Source of the DNA: Bromus sterilis
Lineage: Eukaryota > Streptophyta > Magnoliopsida > Poales > Poaceae
Assembly: GCA_950022295.1 (NCBI GenBank)
Contig: OX465597.1
Location: forward strand, 399,533,016-399,597,015
Length of the DNA stretch: 64,000 bases
Direction of reading: 5' to 3'
Shown: positions 46,340 through 56,316 of the stretch, one piece after another
Numbering within the stretch: the stretch's first letter is position 1
How the letters are laid out: every line of letters starts with the position of its first letter
Made by a program: the position numbers and the translations under genes
Notes under the pieces: generated by a model
Seen by the model: the letters and a program-made list of their open reading frames with translations, nothing else
The model's database searches: none
Told to the model about the DNA's origin: nothing

Positions 46340-48830
46340 CCGTTGATGGGATAGCTTGTGGAGGTGGTGGAGGTGATGGGGGTGGAGGTGGTGTTCATGG
46401 TGGTGGTGGAGGTGGTGTTCCTGGTGGTGGTGGAGGTGGTTGTGTTCATGGTGTTGCCGCTGTTCAAGTGAAGCGCTGCGGAGGTGGTGGTCGTATTTCA
46501 AGGTTAGTTTGAACAAAATATATGTGCGTACAATTTATTTAGTTCATCCGTCTATATATGTATGTATGCGTACATTATATTTAGTTCGGGCGATAGTGTA
46601 TTTAGATGTGCGAATATTTTATTTAGTTGGGGCGATAGTGTGACCATTATATTTAGATACAATAAATTTAGATGTGTGAATATTTTATTTAGTTGGTGCA
46701 ATAGTGTATTTAAATGTGCGAATGTTTTATTTAGTTGGGGCGATAGTGTGACCATTATATTTAGATACAATAAATTTAGATGTGTGAATATTTTATTTAG
46801 TTGGGGCGATAGTGTATTTAGATGTGTGAATATTTTATTTAGTTGGGGCGATAGTGTATTTAGATGTGCGATGTGCGGATTAATTTATTCGGTCTTATTA
46901 ATGAAAGTTGAATAATTTTGTAGGTCAGCAAACATGTCAGATATTGTGAAGTTCGTATTTTACTACGGTCATGGTACTGTCCAAACAAATGAGATAGGAG
47001 TTGATCTTAGTGAATTTGAGTACATAGAGGTGCCACTGAATGACCCTCAAAAATGGTCAATTAGTCAGGTGACAGACTAGTTGACAACCTCTTTAGGGCT
47101 TAATACTGAAAAATACACCGTCGGTGTTCATGCATTGTGGACCTGGTCAAGTTCAAATGTGTACTTTTATTTGAGGCCAATAGAGCGGCGCTCTCAGTGG
47201 GTGCACTGGATACAAGGTTGTGCAAATAGGGGATGCAATCATGTCGCCCTAGTGCTTCCCGTCCTGAAGGAGGTCAGTCCTCCTGAAGGGCATGGTGGTT
47301 ACGATCCTGGGCAGAGCAGTGAAAGGATACATATGCCAAATGATGGAGATGATGCATATGTGTCAGGGCAAAATAGTCAGGTAGAAGGAGAGATTGCGAA
47401 TGGGTATGACAGTGGGGAGGTAGATGCAGATGAGGTGGATGGACACATGCAAAATCAGATGGAAGAAGATACAGATGATGATACAAATGATGAGGCCGAT
47501 GATTCCGACGAGTCGAATGAAGAAGACAATGCAGAGGAGGTGCCTAATCCTGCATCATGGAATCAGGACTTCTCATCTGCAATGAATGTGAACGATGGGC
47601 ATGATTCTGCCTGGTTATATCACCAGAACAACATTGCGACGGGTGCTATGTATCCCAACAAGGAAGCCCTGAAGGATGCAATCATTAACTGGGCAATGTC
47701 CACCAAAAGGGTTTTCAGGACTAAGGTGTCAAGTCAGAAATACTTAACAATGGTATGCACGAACATGGAATGTCCCAGCAGGGTGCATGCCTATCTCCCT
47801 AAGTACGACACAAGTTGGGTGATAAGTGATTTAGTGCATCACACATGTGTTATTCCCAGTATCCCTCAAGATCATGGTAACCTTTCGTCCACGCTTATTG
47901 CTCGGTTGTTTTACACCGAGATAGTGGAGTGCAAAGCGATGGAAGTGAAGGCTATCCAGACAAAGGTGTTCGGCAGGTTGAACTATAATATTTTGTATGG
48001 CAAGGCATGGAGGGCTACACATAGGGCGCTTGAGACAAGATTTGGTTCATATTTTGATGCATATGACTCTGTTGTGCGGCTTCTTCAAACACTGCAGGGG
48101 AGGAATCCAGGCACATATGTCAACATCCAAGACCTTTTCATGCCAGAGTTTCCCACTGTGAAGGTTTTGCATCGACTTTTCTTCTCTTTCGGTGTCTGCA
48201 TACAAGCTTTCATTCATTGTCGACCGGTGATTTGTGTAGATGGCACTTTTCTCACCGTCAAGTACAAGGGTCAGATCCTGACCGCTATTGGTCAAGATGG
48301 CCAAAATCAAGTTGTCCCACTTGCATTTGCTTTTGTGGAGAGCGAGAACATTGAAAGCTGGACATGGTTCTTCAGGCAATTGAAAATAGCAGTTGTGCAG
48401 AATAAGACGAATGTGTGCATCCTTCATGATAGGCATGCAGGTATATTGAGTGCGATAAAGAAACTGACAAACCCTGGGCCTGATGAACAAACTCCATGGC
48501 TTGACTTGCAGAATCGATGGTGCATGCGTCATCTCGGTGCCAATTTCTTCTCCCAGTTCAGAAATAAGAACCTTATGAATCTTTTCAAAAAACTGTGCAA
48601 ACAGAATCAGGTATGGAAGTACAATTTGATCCGTCAAAGACTTAATGTGTGCACACAGAGACATGTTAGGGACAGGAAAGCTGCACGAGATGCAGCTGTG
48701 AGGGCATAGGTAGCGGCAGTAGCTGCATAGTTAGCAACATGAACAGCTGCCGTGGAGGAAGAATCTGTTGGGCTTTGCGACTTGCCAGGATTTGACCCAC
48801 CGGGTACTAGGAGAAGGCTTGGGAGGACTA
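46340..48830 (+). pseudogene. L transposase (MULE type), degenerate
   Basis: A Gly-rich first exon (about 46340-46502) joins in frame across an intron (46503-46923, GT...TAG) to a second exon beginning SANMSDIVKFVFYYGHGT; no in-frame ATG is visible upstream, so ATG 46934 may be the start. A TAG at 47078-47080 replaces an expected Trp. An acidic region (around 47410-47560) and a zinc-binding-like DNA-binding region (MVCTNMECPSRVHAY, DLVHHTC) follow. The MULE catalytic core has Asp in ICVDGTFL at 48239 and in LHDRHAG at 48428, then CMRHLGANFF. The frame ends at TAG 48707, and a recognisable tail (GLCDLPGFDPPGTRR) stops at about 48830. The C-terminal region with the last acidic residue and SWIM finger is absent. 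Confidence 0.88.
46503..46923 (+). repeat. Intron of the L transposase, built of ATTTAGTT repeats
   Basis: Splice-like borders CAAG/GTTAGT and TTTGTAG/G keep the frame. The intron is mostly a degenerate tandem array of ~40-bp units with TATTTTATTTAGTTGGGGCG at the core (46600-46870). Confidence 0.7.
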
Positions 48831-48861
48831 TACACGAGAAGCCATAGCTACAAGATACCCC

Positions 48862-50389
48862 CACGGTATTTCTGTTCTATGCACAAGGGATCGGGATTAT
48901 TGGATGACAAAATCAAAGATCATGTTTGATGTCTTCGTCGAGGTGATGACGCAACAAAGAGTTATGAGGCAATTTGGTCTTCAACAGTTGGTTGACCCTC
49001 CGTCTACAGAGGATCCACTGCCACCAGAAATTCACAGGTATTATTAACATTCCATATGTGTGCGTACAATTTATTTAGTTGATCCATCGGTGTATGTATT
49101 ATTTAATTCTTGAACACAAACCATAATTTTAGGATCACAAGGAAGGGGGTAAATAGGACACTCACTCAGTGGCTTCAGAGAGTTCAGCCATACATTACAG
49201 AGTGGGAGACTGCCACGACACGCATTTGGAACGAGGATGCCAGGTTTGATATCCATCAATTCAATGTCTATTTGCGACGGTACATGGCCGGAACACGGTT
49301 GCGCATCATTCAGCACTCTCGCCCTGAGGTGATGCCCGTCCCTGCTACGGGGGACACGTACCCCAGCTTTGATACTTCCGGCTCCAGACAATTAGCGGTA
49401 ACATATATTCTCTTTACCAAATGCATTTAGTTAACTAATACGTTGATGTGGTTACTTATTAAATCATCGTTTCAATTCCAGGCTGACATTACACTCGATC
49501 TGAGGGATGAGATGAATGCGCTTGCACGTTCATCATCGTCAGGCCCTCTTCTTCCATACCGGAGTCGTTTTGCACGCATTCAACAGAAGTTACGAGCTCT
49601 CTACGATGTTATCACGTGCAACCGCACTTCAGATGTTGTTCAACATCATCCTCTACAGCGACCACCGCATTCCTCCACTGAGCATCGACACCACCCGCAT
49701 CCACGTGTAGAGCAACAAGGTCCCACATCTGGCTATCCGTATCAGCCACCCCCTCCTGACCAGGCGGGAGGATCAGCATGGCAGTACCAGCAGCAGGGTC
49801 CCACATCTGGCTACCCATATCAGCCACCCCCTCCTGACCAGGCGGGGGGATCAGCATGGCAGTACCAGCAGCAGGGTCCCACGTCTAGCTACCCGTATCA
49901 GCCACCCCGTCCTGACCAGGCGGGAGGTTCAGCATGGCAGTACCAGCAGCAGGGTCCCACGTCTAGCTACCCGTATCAGCCACCCCGTCCTGATCAGGCG
50001 GGAGGTTCAGCATGGCAGTACCCGCAGGATGGTCCTCCCTCGTTTCACCCAGCATCACAACAGCAGGGTATGTCACTTTATAATTATAATTGGAACTACA
50101 TTTGTCTTCAGTACTTATGTTTCATCCTACAGGAATCGGAAATGATACGCCTATGTCTGGATCTGTGTGGGCTAGTGAACCAGATCCTGAGGACAGTACA
50201 CATGATTACACGTCGCAGCAGAACGACTAGATAGACATGTATTCGACTCCTCCACCAGGCCCCACCCAAAAGACACAGTATGATCATGACGGTTCTGAGA
50301 TTCCTCTTCGGCAATTTAGGGCACCTCACAGGTATGGCTGGACGACGCCTACTACACTTCCTGACCGCCGTCCCAGACGCCATCCTTGA
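48862..50389 (+). pseudogene. L second gene: plant-mobile-domain-like C-terminal fragment with Pro/Gln repeats
   Basis: Four exons can be assembled with canonical borders and a continuous frame: 48862-49037, 49133-49397, 49482-50067 and 50133-50389. Exon 1 reads RDRDYWMTKSKIMFDVFVEV and MRQFGLQQ; exon 2 reads TLTQWLQRVQPYITEWE, WNEDARFDIHQFNVYLRRY. This order is what I know from the end of plant mobile domain proteins (PMD, MAIL-like). Exon 3 has four 26-residue Pro/Gln/Gly repeats (GPTSGYPYQPP...WQYQQQ). Exon 4 has an in-frame TAG at 50228-50230 and ends at TGA 50387. The N-terminal two-thirds of the PMD are missing: the fragment begins ~30 bp after the transposase break, so an internal deletion fused them. 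Confidence 0.68.
49717..50030 (+). repeat. 78-bp coding minisatellite in L
   Basis: Four near-identical 78-bp units, in frame, each coding a Pro/Gln/Tyr/Gly-rich 26-residue repeat. Units 1-2 share CCCCCTCCTGACCAGG; units 3-4 have CCCCGTCCTGA. Confidence 0.9.
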
Positions 50390-50402
50390 AGCTCCTCCCT
50401 AT

Positions 50403-50519
50403 CAGACTTATGCCTATTATATGTATGAGACTTATGCATATTCTATGTATGAGACTTATGCCTATGCTTATGTATGAGACATATGCCTATTCTATGTATG
50501 AGACTTATGCCTATTCCAC
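50403..50519 (+). repeat. 24-bp minisatellite in L
   Basis: About four to five copies of TATGAGACTTATGCCTATTC-like units, downstream of the second gene. Confidence 0.85.
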
Positions 50520-50741
50520 GGTAAGTTTCCGTGCTTGTCTGGCATAAATTCATCATCACTATCTTCAGCCAGCTTTGGTGATGCACCACTTGATTTCTTC
50601 TTATTCTTCGAGCTTGAGCCTTCACCCATCACTGCGAAAGGAGAAGAGTGAATGAGGAGAAAAAGAGGCAAATATGAGGCCTTTTTAAAGAACCAACGAG
50701 CCTTAGTGCGCTACTACTTTCCTCAAAGTTAGCGCAATCAA

Positions 50742-50892
50742 TGTCTCCTCAGCGCCGAAAGCGTCCCAACCCTCTCTCCTCAGCGCCGAAAGTGTCTGAA
50801 CCTGTCTCCTCAGCGCCGAAAGCGTTTCAATCCCTGTCACCTCACCACAGAAAGCATCCCAATCCCGGTGTCCTCAGCGCCGAAAGTTCGTG
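50742..50892 (+). repeat. ~31-bp minisatellite in L
   Basis: Five copies of a unit with core CTCCTCAGCGCCGAAAG; the fourth is degenerate (CACCTCACCACAGAAAG). Confidence 0.88.
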
Positions 50893-50934
50893 AGGCCAAT
50901 GGTGCATATTTTTTTAGCAAAAAATTTTTTTATC

Positions 50935-51134
50935 CAGTCGGCCTGGCTGTGGCCAATTGGCCCAGTCGTCCAGCCCGTGGCCGACTGCATGTGTACTAGG
51001 CCGATAGAACGGTTGTTGGGTTCCAGTCGGCCACGGCTAGGCCGACTGGCATCCTATCGGCCACGGCGTGGCCAACTGGATCCAATCGGCCAGGCCGTGA
51101 CCAACTGGATCCAGTTGGCCACGCCGTGGCCGAA
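50935..51134. repeat. Subterminal GTCGGCC/GGCCGAC repeats of L, right
   Basis: Multiple CAGTCGGCCACGG and GGCCGACTGG motifs, in mirror position to 45941-46145. Confidence 0.8.
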
Positions 51135-51213
51135 GGTGTATTATTTATGAATTTTTTTGAAAACGTGCATTATTTCTGATTTTTTTTAATAAATGTATTA
51201 TTTTAAAAAAATC
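51135..51213 (-). repeat. Terminal inverted repeat of L, right
   Basis: Reverse complement of 45862-45940 with few mismatches. Followed by the CCTAATGGT duplication (51214-51222). Confidence 0.92.
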
Positions 51214-51983
51214 CCTAATGGTCACTGATCCAATCAAGGCCGAGCTAAACAAGAGTAACCAAGAAGTGGGACGAACTGTTCCAAGCGAGGGCCGATTGCC
51301 TCGGAGAAGGCGCAATCGGCCTCACCCAGGAGCATCCGGCCGAAGTAAGAAGAGCAGCGTCCGATCAGAGGTCCAGATCGGACACCTGGTACAAGAGCAT
51401 TCAATGCGCAATCCCTGAAGATCAGGACTGTCAGAGGCGTGCGGTCTCCTCCAGCGCCGATCACGCGGACAGGCCGACAGGCCTAAGTGTCTAGCCTCAC
51501 TGTTCACTGCAGAGGTCTACGGATAGCAGCATGGCGAGCCGCAAGTCTACACCGGGTCATCCGGAGAAGCACGATGTGAGGTCCCTAGCCGATCTGAGAC
51601 AGACAGCTGGGCCCTTCCTCTTGTGTATTTACTTTTGTACCCTGGGCTCGGCCTATAAGAGCCCCGGGTACCCCTCCTGCGTGAGGGGCGACGGAGCATT
51701 TATTACAATCTCATCCACCAGAGAGAGCGAGGAGAGAGTAGAGACCAGAGGCCTTCTTCTTCCTCTCAAACAGCTCAAGGAGCATTCATTGTATCCAGAG
51801 TTATTGCATATAGCTAGCTCGGCAGGACTAGGGGTGTTATCTCTACGGAGAGCCCCGAACCTGGGTACATCGTGGTGTCTCACCGTGTGTTCCCATTCTC
51901 GCTTCCGGTACTAGCGACACTAACTTCGGTCTGTCCCCCTCTTTAGGCATCCCCATGGCATCTGCCGTTACATATCGACGACA

Positions 51984-52003
51984 GTTGACGCCCACCGTGG
52001 GGC
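51984..52003 (+). promoter_or_regulatory. Primer-site region of K
   Basis: GTTGACGCCCACCGTGGGGC directly after the LTR. It resembles the TGGCGCCCACCGTGGGG site of Tat-type Gypsy elements with changes in the first bases. Confidence 0.7.
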
Positions 52004-52140
52004 AGGCCGAGGCGTCGACTGGAGTTCTGATCCGGACGGGACCATCATATGCATCGTGCGTACGCTTCACCTCTGGCCTGGTGATGAGGAGCTGAGCGTG
52101 GGACATTTTCATCGGCAACGCCTCGCAGTTTGGGGCTGGA

Positions 52141-54888
52141 ATGCCTCTACCGCGCGGCGTCATCATTCCTTTCAGCGGACATCGCGTCTTCGTCGCAGCA
52201 CTCCCTGACGTGTTTCCCAGGGAGGTACGGGTGTTTTCTGAGCTCACAGATCCGCTGCCAGGAGGGACGGATGCTGTGGGGACAGAGGGCACGACTGCGC
52301 ACATCCGTGCAGAGGTCATGATGGCAGGGGCATCAAGTCGCCACAGTTCCACTTCAGCTTCCCGAGCCGCGAGGGCAGCAACTGCAGCAGCAGGCCCAAG
52401 CAACCCACCGGATGTGCTCAGCACTCCCGTGGATCTTCATGCCGATCCAGCTGTGGCTCACGCCGAGCTGGAGAAGGTGCGTCAAGCTCTGAAGGAGCAA
52501 TCAGATCGGATCGACGCTGAAAAGCGCCGAATGGAGGCATCAGTTCGGGAGTACAACGCAGCGCATGGCATTCGGCAGCGTGTTGTCCCACCCCCAGTCA
52601 TTGAGGAGCTTCGGGTAGCGGGCCGAGAGGTCGGCAGAGAGCTGGGAGGAGCCCAGCAGCTTGTAGCGTCCATCATTGTGGCACCACAGATTTCATACAG
52701 TTCTCCTGTGAAGAACATGAGAGCTGCCCAGCAGATCGCCACCGAGCTAGAGCATCTGGAAGGAGAAGAGTTGCGGGAGAGGACGCGCCGAATGCGCGAC
52801 TTCATAACCACAGCGAACCAGCAGCAAAGGGCGGCCACCGAGCAGCAAGGGCCAGTAGCATCAAAGTCACTTCGGGCAACTGCGGGTGCGAATCAGCCGA
52901 ATGCGTCGCAGCGGCAGCAAAGGCAAGCATCTTCACCGCATGGCAGTTTGCACCGCAGTCGGAAGAATCAAGGGGCTGCAGGAGGCAGTCGGAGCGATGA
53001 GCCAACAATAAACAGCAGGCGCAATGAGCAACCGGCGGCATCAGTCCGGCCGGCAATCAGCCAGCGGTTAGGTCTCCGAGCAATCACAGACAACAACGCA
53101 AGACACCGCATCGAGCAGTTGCAGCAGGATAAGCAACCGAAAGATGATGCGCCGGCAGGTCCAGCATGTTTCGTCCCGCGCATTCGGCAAGAGCAGTTCC
53201 CCAAAGGTTTCACATTGCCCAGGGACACCCCCAAGTACAATGGATCAGTCAAGCCAGAAGATTGGCTGGTCGATTATATGACAGCCGTCGGTATCGCAGG
53301 AGGTGGTCGGCGCGTAGCAGTACGCTATGCTTCGCTCATGCTGCAAGGTTCAGCTCGGTCCTGGTAAACAGCTTTCCCAGCAACAGTGTCAATTTATGGA
53401 AGGATTTTGAGGACGCATTTGTCCGCAATTTCACGGGTACTTATGAGCGCCTAGGTCTGCCTCGGCACCTGGCACTTTGCGTACAAGGAAAGGTCGAGCC
53501 CCTGCACGATTACCTTCAGCGGTGGTTCAAGCTCAGGAACACTTGCGAGGGAGTTCATGAAATCCAATCCATCCAGTACTTTACTGACGGCTGCTTGGAC
53601 GGGTCTTTGTTGAAGCACAAGCTCCTGCGCAAGGAGATAACATCTTTGGCCGATCTGATGAGGATAGTCAATTCATTCGCCGCATCTGACTCTGCAATGC
53701 GCCCGATCACGTTGATTCCCAGCGGTTTCATCCAAGGGCAGTCATCCGGCCAGCAGCTGTAGTCAGCAGAAGCAAATGGGCCAAACGGTCCCAACCGGCG
53801 CGAGAGGCGCGAGATCCAGAGGAACAACAACTTCAACAACAACAACAACAACAACAACAACAGCAACACCCCCAATTTCTACAACAACAACACTGGTTTC
53901 AACAAGAGGAAGGATGAGCAGCCGGATGCCCAGTATGGCAATCGGCAGGTAGCAACAGTACAACACCAAGAGGAACAAGGGGCTGCGGGAGGCAGTCGGA
54001 AGATGAAGCCTGCAGAGAGACCGCCAGGTCAGCCCAGGCCCCCATACACGTTTGAGGACATGATGAACCAGCCCTGCAAGATGCATAGTGGAGTAGGCAA
54101 GCCCGCGTCGCACACCACTCGGCAGTGCATTTGGGTTGAGCGTTTGGCAAAGGGAGGAGCAGGAAATCCACCCCCACTGCCACCCCCACCCCCAGGCCCA
54201 CCACCAGTAAATGCTCGGCAGCAGTTCCCACGTCATGATGCAGCATATATGATCTTCACAAGCGAATCAGATGACAAGGGCAGTCGGAGAGCCCGTGAGC
54301 AGGCAGTCAATGCCACCATGCCAGCAATTTCTCAGAGGTTGAACTGGTCGGACCATGCCATAACATGGGGCCCAGAAGACCACCCGAGCGTAATGCCCAA
54401 CCCGGGCAGTTATATGCTCGTGGTGGATGCAATCTTGGCGGCACCATTGTATTCATGCAAGTTCACCAGGAAGCTTATTGATGGAGGCAGTGCCATCAAC
54501 ATTCTGTACAGAGACACAATGATCAAGCTCGGCATCAGCGAGAGCGAGTTAGAGCCCAGCAGAACTACGTTCCATGGGATAGTGCCCGGCCTGTCATGTA
54601 CCCCATTAGTACGCATTCGGCTTGAGGTAGTATTCGGGTCGGAAGAGAATTTCCGCCGAGAGCCGATCTGGTTCGAGGTGGCCGATCTGAGCAGCCCATA
54701 CCATGTTCTGCTCGGGTCGCCTGCAATCACCAAGTTCATGTTTAACATCATGCAGCCATACTTGAAGATGAAGCTCCCAGGGCCTAATGGTCCAATCACT
54801 GTGTGTGGTGACTACATGAAGTCACTGGAGTGTTCGTCCACTGGTTCCAAGCTAGCTGATTCTCTGATCATATATGCAGAACAGCGCC
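52141..54888 (+). pseudogene. Element K gag and aspartic protease
   Basis: Long Ala/Arg/Gln-rich N-terminus with coiled-coil character (ELEKVRQALKEQSDRIDAEK near 52470), then the gag core starting FTLPRDTPKYNGSVKPEDWL. One base is lost at about 53366, so SARSW passes to a second frame continuing VNSFPSNSVNLWKDFEDAF and FTGTYERLG. TAG at 53760-53762 stands where CAG is likely. The frame then continues through an Asn-repeat, a Pro-rich stretch, and the protease: KLIDGGSAINILYRDTM near 54475 and YHVLLGSPAITKFM near 54700. M interrupts at 54888. A classic CCHC knuckle is not seen; instead CKMHSG...CIWVE occurs. Confidence 0.87.
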
Positions 54889-56229
54889 TGATACGTCCTA
54901 AACATATCTACTTTTCCAAACACTTTTGCTATTGTTTTCCCTTCATTCTTGCATGATTTGAACGAAACTAACCCGGACTGACGTTGTTTTCAGCAGAGCT
55001 ACCAGTGTTGTTTTCTTTTGTGCAGGTTTCTGGATATTTAGATACGCTGGAAAAATCCCAAAAATATATATAAAAAATCAGCGTTCCGTAAGCTTCCACC
55101 ATGCCAAAGGGGGGCCACAGGGCAGCCAGGGGGCAGCCAGGAGGGTGCCTAGCGCGGCCTAGCTCCTATTTATTCCCCCGTCGAGGAAACCCCGAAACAT
55201 AAGTCACTTTTCCAATCTACGTTGCGGAGCCGCCGCAACCCTCTGTTCTTCCTCGGAGAGCTAATCTAGAGGCTGAATTGGCCTCCGGTGAGGGGGAAAT
55301 CATCGCCATCGTCATCATCATCGCCTCTCCATCACCCCTCCATGACTTCTCCTCTCATGTGTGAGTAATTCCCTGCTGTAGGCAAAGGGGATGGTAGGGA
55401 TTGGATGAGTTAGATCATGTAATAGTTCAATCAGATTGTTGGGGGCATGTTGTCTATCATCTACTTGGTGTTTATCATCTCTGTTACAACTTGTTGCTCT
55501 TAATGCTTGTCACTTTGGGCCCGAGTGCCATGATTTCAGATCTGATCACCCTTTTGTTTCTTGAGTTTGTGGTGTTCTTGATCCTACCTATGAGTTGTAT
55601 GCACCTATTATAGTCCGGAACCGGCGATCCCAATGGTGACAGCTTGGGACACCAAAGGGGATGGACTATAATTTGAGGATTTCGTGTATCCATGAATTGT
55701 TAATGCTTTGTTCCGGTGCTCTTTGACAGGAGTACCTTAATCTCCCTAAGTTCCTTTTGGCCCCATTTGTAGCGGGAGGGTAGGACAAAAAATGTTGTGC
55801 AAAGTTCTTATTGCAAGCACGTACAACTACCTTGTTATACATGCCTAATGTTTGATATTTGCCTAGATGATCCTTTGTTTTCTGTGAGCCTTGCCCAAGT
55901 TAGAATCTGTTACATGTTTGTTCTCATCCAAGCAGCGCCCAACCATCCATCTCCCTAGCCTACAGTGTTTTCCTTCTGCTGGTTACTAGTTGTTTACCTT
56001 TGCTGTTCCACTATCACTATCACCACTATTATCATCACCACTACCACCACCATATCACAGTTGCTACTAATACCTTTGTGCAAGCAAGTGTTTATTTCAG
56101 GTGCGGTTGAATTGACAACTTAATTGTCAAAGTCTGTACGTATTCTTTGTGTCCCCAAGTGTCGAATCAATAAATTGGGTTATCTTGCCCGCGAAGACTA
56201 TCTCGATCCCCTACAGTTGAGGGTTATCA
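54889..56229 (+). repeat. Element M 5' LTR
   Basis: 1,341 bp, TGATACGTCC...GGTTATCA. Only the left arm of the GC-rich hairpin remains (GCGCGGCC near 55153). TATA-like CTATTTATTC at 55166-55175. Confidence 0.85.
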
Positions 56230-56241
56230 AGTACTATTTTC

Positions 56242-56259
56242 TGGCGCCGTTGCCGGGGA
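56242..56259 (+). promoter_or_regulatory. Primer binding site of M (tRNA-Asp type)
   Basis: TGGCGCCGTTGCCGGGGA, the consensus sequence, 12 bp after the LTR. Confidence 0.94.
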
Positions 56260-56316
56260 CCCTAGCTTTATTTACAGGTCTACTCGAAGTATCCTACCTG
56301 CTGCACGTTATCCACT

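Larger units (their letters stand above)
45862..51213 (+). mobile_element. Element L: Mutator-like DNA transposon with transposase and plant-mobile-domain-like gene
   Basis: 5,352 bp between the 9-bp duplications. The ends are terminal inverted repeats matching well for ~78 bp (AATAATACATTTATT, then AATAATGCACGTTTTC), followed by GC-rich subterminal repeats. Inside, in the same direction, lie a decayed transposase and a multi-exon gene resembling the C-terminal part of plant-mobile-domain proteins. The transposase is broken, so this copy could not move by itself. It inserted into the K LTR. Confidence 0.94.
45786..51983 (+). repeat. Element K 5' LTR, interrupted by L
   Basis: 67 bp before the CCTAATGGT duplication, then the remainder from 51223 to CGACGACA at 51983; 837 bp without L. 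TATA box GCCTATAAGA at 51651-51660. Confidence 0.85.
45786..54888 (+). mobile_element. Element K: Gypsy element (LTR, gag, protease), carrying L and cut by M
   Basis: LTR 45786-51983 with L inside, primer-site region at 51984, gag and protease to 54888. The left end lies in the integrase of F after GCACT (45781-45785). RT and integrase would be beyond M, outside the window. The primer site GACGCCCACCGTGGGGC and the TGTCGGGGG tip are typical of Tat-lineage Gypsy elements of grasses. Confidence 0.83.

Noticed and set aside
52482..53252. Minus-strand ORFs of 80-120 codons opposite the K gag
   Set aside because: Shadows of a GC-rich plus-strand gag; no recognisable motif.
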